Shown here piece by piece: positions 1 to 6,146 of a stretch of 8,727 bases of DNA; positions within the stretch are counted from its first letter, which is position 1, and each line of letters opens with the position of its first letter. Source of the DNA: JAQIBY01 sp964615585. GTDB lineage: Bacteria > Bacteroidota > Bacteroidia > Bacteroidales > ML635J-15. The DNA lies in contig CAZTNS010000129.1 in NCBI GenBank assembly GCA_964615585.1, positions 1-8,727 of the forward strand. Reading direction: 5' to 3'. The position numbers were made by a program, and so were the translations under genes. The notes under the pieces are model-generated. The model saw only the letters and a program-made list of their open reading frames with translations, did no database searches and was not told where the DNA came from.

Positions 1-1061
1 TTTATAAAAATGAAGTCATTGATTTACGCGGAAAAATGTCCTCCGAAACTTTAGGTAGTAATTCACAAAAAATTACATCTGTAGAACAAATGCGTGATTT
101 TTTTCAACAATCCGGCCGTATTTATTTTGATGAAGGCAATTGTTCCGAATTCACCTATGAACAAGACTTTGACAATGGCTTTTTTGAAGAATTCAGGATG
201 TTGGCTGGTTTTTCAAAAGCTACAGACACACTGCAGATCATTAATAATCTTAGACTGAAAAATGAGGACGGCAAGTTTAAAAATGGGTCAGTATTGTTTT
301 TTGGTCTAAAGCCGGAACTGTTTTTCGAGAAGGCTGTTATCCGTTGCCTGGCTTATGAAGGTAACACCAAGGTACAAATCAGGGACGATAAAATCTGGGG
401 AGGCGCCTTATACTTACAATATCAACAAGCAATGCAATGGTTAAAAACCCAATTGAATATCCGATACCATATTGAAGGAGGAGGCCCTCGAAAAGAACTA
501 TGGGAAATACCGGAAATAGCATTAAAAGAAGCCATTATCAACGCTCTATCGCATCGGGATTATTATGATAAAGGAGGTCGCATTTTAATTGAACTTTTTG
601 ATGATCGTTTAGAAATCACTAATCCTGGAGGATTGGTAAGCGCCATCCTTCCGAATGAGTTTGGTACCAAAAGCTCCAGTAGAAATCCATTGATTTTTGG
701 ACTGTTTGAACGCATTCACATGGTTGAACAGGTCGGATCAGGAATCAACAGAATAAAGACTGCACTTTTAACATCAGGATTACCCAAACCAGATTTCAAA
801 ATCAAGGGCATGTTTAGTATCGTTTTTTATCGAATTGTGAAGAAAACTAGGGAGAAAACTAGGGAGAAAACTAGGGAGAAAATAATTGATTTGATAAATC
901 AAGACAAACAAATTACTACTGAAATCTTAGCTAAAAACATTGGCATTACAATTAAAGGAGTCGAATATCATTTATCTAATTTGAAAAAAGATAAAATATT
1001 AAAACGTATTGGTCCCGATAAGGGTGGTTATTGGGTTATTGATAAAAGGAATAATAAATAG
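1..1061 (+). CDS. Schlafen/AlbA_2-type ATP-binding transcriptional regulator, 5' end outside window
   Basis: The reading frame is open from base 3 to TAG at 1059-1061. The ATG at 36 is internal, because the codons before it already read like family sequence (NEVIDLRGK). The visible part is the C-terminal two thirds of a COG2865-type protein. The N-terminal Schlafen/AlbA_2 domain, usually 120-150 residues, lies before the window. Counting from the ATG at 36, residues about 16-57 match the linker after AlbA_2 (DFFQQSGRIYFDE). Residues 84-110 are a strand-rich segment. Residues 160-265 are a GHKL-like ATPase region with an N-box (EAIINALSHRDY, 165-176), a G1 box (ITNPGGL, 194-200) and a glycine loop (GSGINRI, 234-240). 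TREK repeats fill 271-282, and a winged helix follows at about 284-336. Such proteins are generally annotated as ATP-binding or transcriptional regulators, but their targets are mostly unknown. The protein is probably cytoplasmic. The next sequence is a broken flavoprotein gene, which suggests this gene was acquired. Confidence 0.85.
   Translation, partial: YKNEVIDLRGKMSSETLGSNSQKITSVEQMRDFFQQSGRIYFDEGNCSEFTYEQDFDNGFFEEFRMLAGFSKATDTLQIINNLRLKNEDGKFKNGSVLFFGLKPELFFEKAVIRCLAYEGNTKVQIRDDKIWGGALYLQYQQAMQWLKTQLNIRYHIEGGGPRKELWEIPEIALKEAIINALSHRDYYDKGGRILIELFDDRLEITNPGGLVSAILPNEFGTKSSSRNPLIFGLFERIHMVEQVGSGINRIKTALLTSGLPKPDFKIKGMFSIVFYRIVKKTREKTREKTREKIIDLINQDKQITTEILAKNIGITIKGVEYHLSNLKKDKILKRIGPDKGGYWVIDKRNNK
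842..882 (+). repeat. 12-bp in-frame tandem repeat encoding TREK linker
   Basis: Three perfect copies of GAAAACTAGGGA lie at 842-853, 854-865 and 866-877. A partial fourth copy (GAAAA) follows at 878-882. The unit is a multiple of three, so copy-number change keeps the frame and adds or removes four residues (TREK) between the ATPase region and the winged helix. The identity is at the DNA level, not only in the protein, which indicates recent slippage or duplication. Similar four-residue charged linkers occur in other members of this family, as I recall. Confidence 0.92.
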
Positions 1062-1196
1062 TCAAAAAAAACCAAAGGATTGTATATTGCCGGCGAGGTG
1101 CTGAATCTGGATGCGCCAACAGGGGGATACAACCTTCAGATTGCCTGGAGCACAGGGTGGCTGGCCGGAGAAACAGGGAAGTTTGATATAAAATAA
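1062..1196 (+). pseudogene. C-terminal remnant of BaiN/HI0933-family FAD-dependent oxidoreductase
   Basis: Read from 1062, directly after the upstream stop and in the same frame, the DNA encodes 44 residues ending at TAA 1194-1196. They contain GLYIAGEVLNLD, then PTGGYNLQ, then AWSTGWLAGE. This is the characteristic FAD-binding C-terminus of the HI0933/BaiN (YhiN) family of NAD(P)/FAD-dependent oxidoreductases, which are normally about 400 residues long. About 90% of the protein is absent and there is no start codon before the conserved part, so this piece cannot be a working gene alone. Homology seems to begin at or within a few codons of the upstream stop, giving a very sharp junction. The bases are visibly richer in G and C than the preceding gene. 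The missing 5' part may lie upstream of the window, which would mean an insertion, or may have been deleted. Confidence 0.85.
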
Positions 1197-1247
1197 GATA
1201 TTTTAACCGCTGAATATAATCAGCAATGGATTAATGGCCTTATTTTC

Positions 1248-1271
1248 TAGCCTCTGTGGGCTAAGGTTTTT
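1248..1271 (+). terminator. Weak candidate rho-independent terminator
   Basis: A 5-bp stem, TAGCC (1248-1252) with GGCTA (1259-1263), has a 6-nt loop and is followed by AAGG and then five T (1267-1271). It lies between the flavoprotein remnant and the convergent lipase gene, where a plus-strand terminator is expected. The stem is short and the T run starts 3 nt late, so support is modest. Confidence 0.35.
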
Positions 1272-1282
1272 ATTTATAACTG

Positions 1283-2203
1283 TTACCCGCCTTCATTCAG
1301 GCAAAAGTCAAGCACGTCATTCCACACTTTTTGTTTTTCCTTTTCATTCAAGACTTCGTGTCGCATGTCCTCGTACAGTTTTAATTTTGGTTTCAATCCA
1401 TATTTTTCAAACAGGCTTTTGGTTTTTTTCACGCCTTTCCCAAAATTTCCAACCGGGTCGTTGGCGCCGGAAATCAGTAATACATCAAGGGAAGAAGGCA
1501 TTTTTTTCAGGGATGTTTTTTTGTGTATAAAGTTGATTCCGTACAGGAGGTCTCTGTAAAAACCACTGCTGGCAACAAACCCACAAAGATGGTCGTTGTT
1601 GTATGCTATTATTACGTTTTTATCCGAACATACCCATGCATTTTTTATGTCTTCATCTGCAAACCTCTTGTTAAAACCATCAAAACTCAACGCATGCAAT
1701 AGCCCGGCTTTATCCTGAGGGTCTTTAAAATATAAACTCAAGTTTGCTAACATAAAACCGCCAACCCGCATGAACAGGTTATAATATCCGGTTCCGGACA
1801 ATATCCACCGTTCAGCTATGCCGGATTGTACAATCATCAGATGACGAGCCAGGAAACTGCCCATGCTGTGCCCCAAAATGGAAACAGGCACATTGTATCG
1901 TGTATGTAATTGATTGTTAAAATAAATAAGGTCACGCACCACGTTGTTCCAACCTTGTTTCTCATCAAAGAAACCCATCTTCCCGGATTTTGCACCTGTG
2001 ACACCATGACCGGGATGATCGTTGGCTGCCACTACAAAACCATGATTGCACATAAATTCTGCAAATTCACTATAACGGGCTGAATGTTCAGCCATGCCAT
2101 GGATGATTTGCAGCACAGCCACGGGTTTAGTAGCAGGTTCCCAGATTCTGTAGAACACATGTTGTCCGGTTGCTGATGGAAATTGTCCCTGTTGTTCTTT
2201 CAT
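1283..2203 (-). CDS. Alpha/beta hydrolase, monoacylglycerol lipase / lysophospholipase-like
   Basis: This is a serine hydrolase of the Hydrolase_4 (serine aminopeptidase S33, COG2267) family, which cleaves acyl esters such as monoacylglycerols or lysophospholipids. The exact substrate cannot be read from the sequence. Counting from an in-frame TTG at 2206, the oxyanion-region HG is at 36-37 (IIHGMAEHS), the nucleophile elbow GHSMG has Ser114, the acid is Asp250 (SGANDPVG) and the base is His283 (EDMRHEVL). All three catalytic residues are present, and about 306 residues is the usual family length. No signal peptide is visible, so it is probably cytoplasmic or peripherally membrane-bound. I prefer the ATG at 2203, which shares one base with the stop of the upstream dehydrogenase (TGATG) and so implies translational coupling. 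The TTG would add one residue. It is the second gene of a two-gene unit. Confidence 0.93.
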   Translation of the reverse strand: MKEQQGQFPSATGQHVFYRIWEPATKPVAVLQIIHGMAEHSARYSEFAEFMCNHGFVVAANDHPGHGVTGAKSGKMGFFDEKQGWNNVVRDLIYFNNQLHTRYNVPVSILGHSMGSFLARHLMIVQSGIAERWILSGTGYYNLFMRVGGFMLANLSLYFKDPQDKAGLLHALSFDGFNKRFADEDIKNAWVCSDKNVIIAYNNDHLCGFVASSGFYRDLLYGINFIHKKTSLKKMPSSLDVLLISGANDPVGNFGKGVKKTKSLFEKYGLKPKLKLYEDMRHEVLNEKEKQKVWNDVLDFCLNEGG

Positions 2204-3300
2204 CAATCAAGGTATTTGTCAAAACCATTCAGTTTCAATTCATTGTTTATTTTACGCATTTCTTCAAGCAGGGCTGGTGGCACAGGCACACCATGAGTAC
2301 TGCGTTCGAGGTAATTTAAATGTTCTTTTTCTCCGGCTGTATAGATGTGTTTTTCTCCCGGCATTTTCTTTGAACTACGGATTGAACGCAATATATCTCC
2401 GGTTATACGCTTGAATGATTTTATGGTTGTGAAAGCTTCAACATTGATGGCGATGAAAAAATGACCCAGCCTGTATGGTATTTTTTCTCCATTGCGGAAA
2501 CCTGACAGGGCATGCAGAAATTGTCCGCTTTGCAAGGCTGCTGACAAGATTTCAACAACAGTGGCATATCCGTATCCTTTATACCCGCCACCATCTTCAC
2601 CAATGCCTCCCAATGGTGTCAGTGCTGCTTCTTTTTTTACCAGGGCATCCAATGCAGCTTTTGGATCGGTAAGGCTCTTTCCTTCACGGGTAATTACCCA
2701 ACCTTCAGGCATTTTTTTTCCGTGCTTTTCGTAATATTCAAATTTGCCGCGCTGGGATACAGAAGTGGCACAATCCAGGAAAAACGGAAAATCTTCATCG
2801 CTGGGCATCACAAAGGTCAGCGGATTGGTACCGAGCATGTTTTCAATGCCGAAAGTCGGAGCTATGGATGGTCTGGCGTTGGTGCCGGTTATGCCTATCA
2901 TGTTTTCTTTTTCGGCCATAAGACCATAATACCCGGCAATACCATAATGTGAAGAATTTCGTACGGACACCATACCAAGTCCATGGTGTTTGGCTTTGTT
3001 TATAGCCATCTCCATTGATTTTTTACTGATGACATGGCCCATTCCGTTATTTCCGTCCAGTACGGCAGTAGCTCCGAATTCTTTTACCACTTCAATATTG
3101 GTTTCAGGGTTTAAAATCCCGTCGTCTATTCTGTCGAGGTAAATTGGCTTTAACCGGTTGATGCCATGCGAATCAATCCCCAGTTTATCGGCCGTTATCA
3201 ATACATCCGCTACAATGTCCGCATCTTTTTCAGGCACCCCTTTTTTCATCAGGCACTTCCGCATAAACTCTTCCAGTACATCAAAAGGTATGTGTTTCAT
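2203..3300 (-). CDS. Ldh_2-family NAD(P)-dependent malate/L-lactate dehydrogenase
   Basis: This is a member of the malate/L-lactate/ureidoglycolate/sulfolactate dehydrogenase family (Ldh_2, type 2), which oxidises 2-hydroxyacids or reduces 2-oxoacids with NAD(P) and is unrelated to classical Rossmann LDH/MDH. From the ATG at 3300 the protein has 365 residues, normal for the family. Recognisable blocks are GIDSHGINR (41-49, the SHG and Arg of the active site), RNSSHYGIAGYY (114-125), GTNP (157-160), DCATS (176-180), RGK (184-186) and a glycine-rich KGYGYA (241-246). Substrate preference cannot be decided. The frame stays open upstream to 3585, but that extension has no family similarity, runs through a large hairpin and lies beyond a plausible promoter, so I reject it. 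The gene starts a divergent unit and overlaps the lipase gene by one base. Confidence 0.93.
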   Translation of the reverse strand: MKHIPFDVLEEFMRKCLMKKGVPEKDADIVADVLITADKLGIDSHGINRLKPIYLDRIDDGILNPETNIEVVKEFGATAVLDGNNGMGHVISKKSMEMAINKAKHHGLGMVSVRNSSHYGIAGYYGLMAEKENMIGITGTNARPSIAPTFGIENMLGTNPLTFVMPSDEDFPFFLDCATSVSQRGKFEYYEKHGKKMPEGWVITREGKSLTDPKAALDALVKKEAALTPLGGIGEDGGGYKGYGYATVVEILSAALQSGQFLHALSGFRNGEKIPYRLGHFFIAINVEAFTTIKSFKRITGDILRSIRSSKKMPGEKHIYTAGEKEHLNYLERSTHGVPVPPALLEEMRKINNELKLNGFDKYLD

Positions 3301-3321
3301 ATGTTTATTTTTAATTTTATG

Positions 3322-3352
3322 TAAATGTAAGGATAATACCTTAGATCCGCAA
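3322..3352 (-). promoter_or_regulatory. Candidate Bacteroidota promoter for the dehydrogenase-lipase unit
   Basis: On the minus strand, TTG (3352-3350) is separated by 20 nt from TACATTTA (3329-3322). The latter differs from the Bacteroidota -7 consensus TAnnTTTG only at the last base. Transcription would begin near 3315, leaving a short leader before the ATG at 3300. This placement supports the short start of the dehydrogenase. Confidence 0.45.
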
Positions 3353-3376
3353 GCACAACATAACATTAGTTGCAGC

Positions 3377-3506
3377 CCGCCGGCGCCGAATATCCTGCTG
3401 CGCTGCATTGGTATTTTTTGAGCTGTGGGCAGAGTGACCTGAGAAACTCCTGCCCACAGCAAATCAAAAAAAGCAATGCAGGGTAGCAGATAGAAGGCAA
3501 AGGCGG
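3377..3506. repeat. Long imperfect inverted repeat / fold-back in divergent intergenic region
   Basis: The 402-bp spacer 3301-3702 contains no supportable gene but a striking palindrome. Innermost arms of 10 bp match perfectly: GCTGTGGGCA (3422-3431) with TGCCCACAGC (3451-3460), around a 19-nt loop. Moving outward come TTTTTTGA (3414-3421) with TCAAAAAA (3464-3471), CTGCATTG (3403-3410) with CAATGCAG (3474-3481), TGCT (3396-3399) with AGCA (3485-3488), TATC (3391-3394) with GATA (3489-3492), and CCGCC (3377-3381) with GGCGG (3502-3506). Several of the gaps between matched blocks are 3 nt in both arms. A terminator is unlikely, because the genes diverge and the A/T tracts lie inside the stem. 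It could be a structured RNA, a regulatory cruciform or a MITE-like repeat. The structure is seen directly; its role is unknown. Confidence 0.85.
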
Positions 3507-3624
3507 AGACCATGGCCGATAAAAACCACCATGTTCCCGCTGCCCTGAAAAACAGAAACCACATAGCTGCCTGACAAAAATTCATTGTGAATTATTCTGT
3601 TCATTACTTTATGAAAAACTGGTA

Positions 3625-3652
3625 TTTCCGGAGGCATTAATCATTATCTTTG
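3625..3652 (+). promoter_or_regulatory. Bacteroidota-type promoter upstream of phoH
   Basis: TATCTTTG at 3645-3652 matches the -7 consensus TAnnTTTG perfectly. TTTC at 3625-3628, 16 nt upstream, is a one-mismatch version of the -33 TTTG. Transcription would start roughly at 3657-3660, leaving a leader of about 45 nt before the ATG at 3703. It would serve the phoH-glycosyltransferase pair. Confidence 0.6.
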
Positions 3653-3702
3653 AATGCTGAAACAATACTATTAATTGATAAATCAAAATCACACCGGATG
3701 CT

Positions 3703-5034
3703 ATGGTTGTAAAGAATAAAAAGATATTTGTACTGGATACCAATGTGTTGCTGCATGATTTTAATTCCATTTTTAAATTCCAGGAAAACGACATTGTGTT
3801 GCCCATTGTGGTGCTTGAAGAATTAGACCATTTCAAAAAAGGCAATGACCTTATTAATTTTCATGCCCGTGAATTTACACGGGTGCTGGATAATTTAAGT
3901 GGTGACAAGGATACAACAGGTGGCATTGATTTGGGAGATGATCTTGGAAAGCTTTATATTGAAACAGGAAAGCCCTTTTCCACGAATCTGATCAACAGTT
4001 TCCCTGAGCATGTGCCTGACCATCGTATCCTGGCCATTGCAGAATATCTGAAAGAAAAGAAAAAAATCCACCAGGTGATATTGGTAACAAAGGATATTAA
4101 TTTGAGGATGAAAGCCAAGTCACTCGGGTTGAAAGCGCAGGATTACCAAAACGATAAAGTGAATGATATTGATTTGATTCAATCTGCAGCCCTCATCAGG
4201 AATAAAATACCTCCTTCATTGATTGGACGGTTATATGATGAGCCCGAGGGGGTTCCCTATGATGATTTTGGGTTTAATGACAAGTTTTATCCTCACCAGT
4301 ATTTTATTATGAAAAACGGGTCTCAGTCTGCACTGGCCCATTACGATGTGGATAAAAATGTCATTGAGCGGGTAGAAAAACGCCATGCATACGGGATAGA
4401 ACCCAGAAATGCTGAACAGGCGTTTTCTATGGATGCACTCATGCGGCCAGATATACAGCTTGTAGCCCTGACAGGAAAAGCCGGAACCGGAAAAACCTTG
4501 CTTTCTCTGGCTGCAGCGCTTGCACAGCGCAAAGATTACCAACAGATTTACCTGGCCAGGCCAATAGTTCCTTTATCAAACCGGGATTTGGGCTATTTAC
4601 CCGGCGATGCACAGGAAAAAATAGGCCCGTACATGGCACCCTTATTTGATAACCTGGCTGTCATCAAACATAATTACAGTCCCACAAGCCAGGATTTTCA
4701 GCGTATTGATGATATGCTTAAAAATGAAAAATTGGTGATTGAACCATTGGCTTACATCCGTGGACGCAGTTTGTCCCGCGTGTTTTTCATTGTGGATGAA
4801 GCGCAAAACCTGACGCCTCATGAGGTAAAAACCATCATCACCAGGGCAGGAGAGGGGACTAAGATAATATTTACCGGTGATATCCAGCAGATTGATTCGC
4901 CCTACCTTGATCTCAAATCGAACGGGTTGTCGTATCTGGCTGAAAAAATGCGCGGGCAGAATGTGTTTGCCCACATCAACCTTGTCAAGGGAGAACGTTC
5001 ACCATTGGCAGAACTTGCTTCAGACCTGTTATAA
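3703..5034 (+). CDS. PIN-PhoH family ATPase (PhoH2-like)
   Basis: This cytoplasmic two-domain protein joins an N-terminal PIN ribonuclease fold to a C-terminal PhoH P-loop ATPase. PhoH2 proteins of this design have been described as RNA helicase/ribonucleases. PIN residues visible are D12 in LDTNVLL, E39/E40 in VVLEELDHF, D106 in DHRILAIA and D131 in TKDINLR, a plausible full acidic metal-binding set. The PhoH domain covers about 235-443, with Walker A GKAGTGKT (258-265), Walker B FFIVDEAQ (361-368), a sensor-like TGDIQQID (391-398) and the conserved KGERSPLAELA near the end (429-439). The length of 443 residues is normal. The ATG at 3703 begins just before the first PIN strand. No partner antitoxin precedes it, unlike actinobacterial PhoAT operons. 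A glycosyltransferase follows after 3 nt. Confidence 0.95.
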   Translation: MVVKNKKIFVLDTNVLLHDFNSIFKFQENDIVLPIVVLEELDHFKKGNDLINFHAREFTRVLDNLSGDKDTTGGIDLGDDLGKLYIETGKPFSTNLINSFPEHVPDHRILAIAEYLKEKKKIHQVILVTKDINLRMKAKSLGLKAQDYQNDKVNDIDLIQSAALIRNKIPPSLIGRLYDEPEGVPYDDFGFNDKFYPHQYFIMKNGSQSALAHYDVDKNVIERVEKRHAYGIEPRNAEQAFSMDALMRPDIQLVALTGKAGTGKTLLSLAAALAQRKDYQQIYLARPIVPLSNRDLGYLPGDAQEKIGPYMAPLFDNLAVIKHNYSPTSQDFQRIDDMLKNEKLVIEPLAYIRGRSLSRVFFIVDEAQNLTPHEVKTIITRAGEGTKIIFTGDIQQIDSPYLDLKSNGLSYLAEKMRGQNVFAHINLVKGERSPLAELASDLL

Positions 5035-5037
5035 ATT

Positions 5038-6066
5038 ATGAAAAACAAGCTGGCGGTAGTCATATTGAATTGGAATGGTCGTCATTTTCTGGAAAAATTT
5101 TTGCCGGGAGTGGTGAAATATGCGGATATCCCCGGTGTGGATGTTGTGGTGGCTGATAACGCTTCTAAAGATGATTCGGTTGCCTGGATGACAGAACACT
5201 ACAGTGACAAAGTACGCATTCTGAAATTTGAAGAGAACCATGGGTTTGCCGGCGGGTACAACCGTGCGTTTCAGCAATTGGAATATGAATATATCTGCTT
5301 GCTCAATTCCGATGTGGAAATCAGACAGCCGTGGATTGAACCGGCCCTGAATTATCTTGAAAACCATGATGATGTGGGCGTTGTGTGTGCCAAGCTTTTG
5401 GATCAGAAAAACCCCGGATATTTTGAATACGCCAGTGCGGCAGGTGGTTATATTGATAAATACGGCTATCCGTTTTGCCGGGGCCGCATTTTTGAGCATG
5501 TTGAAAAAGACCACGGCCAATACGATGAAATCCATGATGTGTTATGGGGTGCCGGTGCAGCATTGTTTTTTCGACGTGATTTGTGGAATGATCACGATGG
5601 TTTGGATGAGGACTTTTTTGCTCACATGGAAGAAATTGACCTGTGCTGGCGCATAAAAAACAGCGGGATACGTGTTGTGTGTGTGCCGGAATCTGTGGTT
5701 TATCATGTGGGAGGTGGGACCTTGCCTAAAAATGAACCACGCAAAACGTTTTTAAATTTCAGAAACAACTTATGGATGTTGCAAAAAAACCTGCCGCCAA
5801 AACGGTATAGGTCTGTGATGATTGCCCGGTTCTGGCTGGATATGCTGGCTGCCGTAAGTTTTGTGTTTTCCGGCCGGATGAAAGATGCAGGTGCCGTTTT
5901 TAAAGCGTGGAATAACGTCAGGAAAACACGGTCAAAAACCATGGAGAAACGCAGACAGATGCAGGCTTTTAAAAGCAACCTGCACAATGCGGGATTTTAC
6001 AATGGCAGCATACTGTGGCAATATCATGTTAGAAAAAGAAAGCGGTTTTCAGACATTAATGTATAA
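5038..6066 (+). CDS. GT2-family glycosyltransferase
   Basis: This protein is predicted to transfer a sugar from a nucleotide donor during surface polysaccharide or O-antigen assembly. It most resembles the rhamnosyltransferase-like branch (COG1216), but donor and acceptor cannot be assigned. The GT-A fold starts at residue 4 with AVVILNWNG. It continues with VVADNAS (37-43), NHGFAGGYN (67-75), the DXD-like LLNSDVEI (88-95), WGAGAALFFRRDLW (170-183), and the acidic catalytic-site motif MEEIDLCWRIKNSG (197-210). A hydrophobic stretch at about 265-278 may associate with the inner membrane, and a Lys/Arg-rich tail follows (291-337). The length of 342 residues is usual. It starts 3 nt after the phoH stop, so the two are almost certainly co-transcribed. 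No other polysaccharide genes are adjacent. Confidence 0.93.
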   Translation: MKNKLAVVILNWNGRHFLEKFLPGVVKYADIPGVDVVVADNASKDDSVAWMTEHYSDKVRILKFEENHGFAGGYNRAFQQLEYEYICLLNSDVEIRQPWIEPALNYLENHDDVGVVCAKLLDQKNPGYFEYASAAGGYIDKYGYPFCRGRIFEHVEKDHGQYDEIHDVLWGAGAALFFRRDLWNDHDGLDEDFFAHMEEIDLCWRIKNSGIRVVCVPESVVYHVGGGTLPKNEPRKTFLNFRNNLWMLQKNLPPKRYRSVMIARFWLDMLAAVSFVFSGRMKDAGAVFKAWNNVRKTRSKTMEKRRQMQAFKSNLHNAGFYNGSILWQYHVRKRKRFSDINV

Positions 6067-6121
6067 TTTTAAAGGGATTATAAGTGAAGATAATGTAGTA
6101 AAAATGAATAAATATTCGCAA

Positions 6122-6146
6122 AATGCGAAACGCAAAATGCGAAACT
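6122..6146. repeat. 25-bp direct repeat, left copy beside ATPase gene
   Basis: This copy matches 7297-7321 at 22 of 25 positions, with differences at 6130, 6137 and 6145. It is built from alternating TGCGAAA and CGCAAA words and abuts the stop codon of the ATPase gene (TCA at 6146-6148). Just upstream, TTCGCA (6115-6120) and TGCGAA (6124-6129) form a 6-bp inverted repeat that partly overlaps it. The 79-nt spacer after the glycosyltransferase has no other visible feature. Confidence 0.85.

Noticed and set aside
1234..1559. Plus-strand open frames opposite the lipase gene
   Set aside because: They are antisense to a gene with a complete catalytic triad and show no protein-like motifs.
2204..2206. 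TTG as the lipase start codon
   Set aside because: The adjacent ATG at 2203-2201 is the commoner codon and forms the typical TGATG coupling overlap. The TTG would add one residue only.
3422..3472. Intrinsic terminator at the 10-bp hairpin
   Set aside because: The flanking genes diverge, and the T/A tracts pair with each other inside the stem instead of forming a 3' U tract on either strand.
3361..3510. Integron attC-like site
   Set aside because: The imperfect hairpin and nearby AACA words suggested it, but the outer ends lack the paired GTTRRRY/RYYYAAC core sites, and there is no integrase or cassette array.
3301..3585. In-frame N-terminal extension of the dehydrogenase (95 residues)
   Set aside because: It has odd composition (many Cys, Trp and Phe), no family similarity, passes through the long hairpin, and would lie upstream of a plausible promoter. 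The Ldh_2 family starts at the MKHIPFDVL-type sequence at 3300.
3703..4200. PIN domain as a VapC-type toxin
   Set aside because: The PIN domain is fused to a full PhoH ATPase and no antitoxin gene precedes it, so a PhoH2-like enzyme is the better call.
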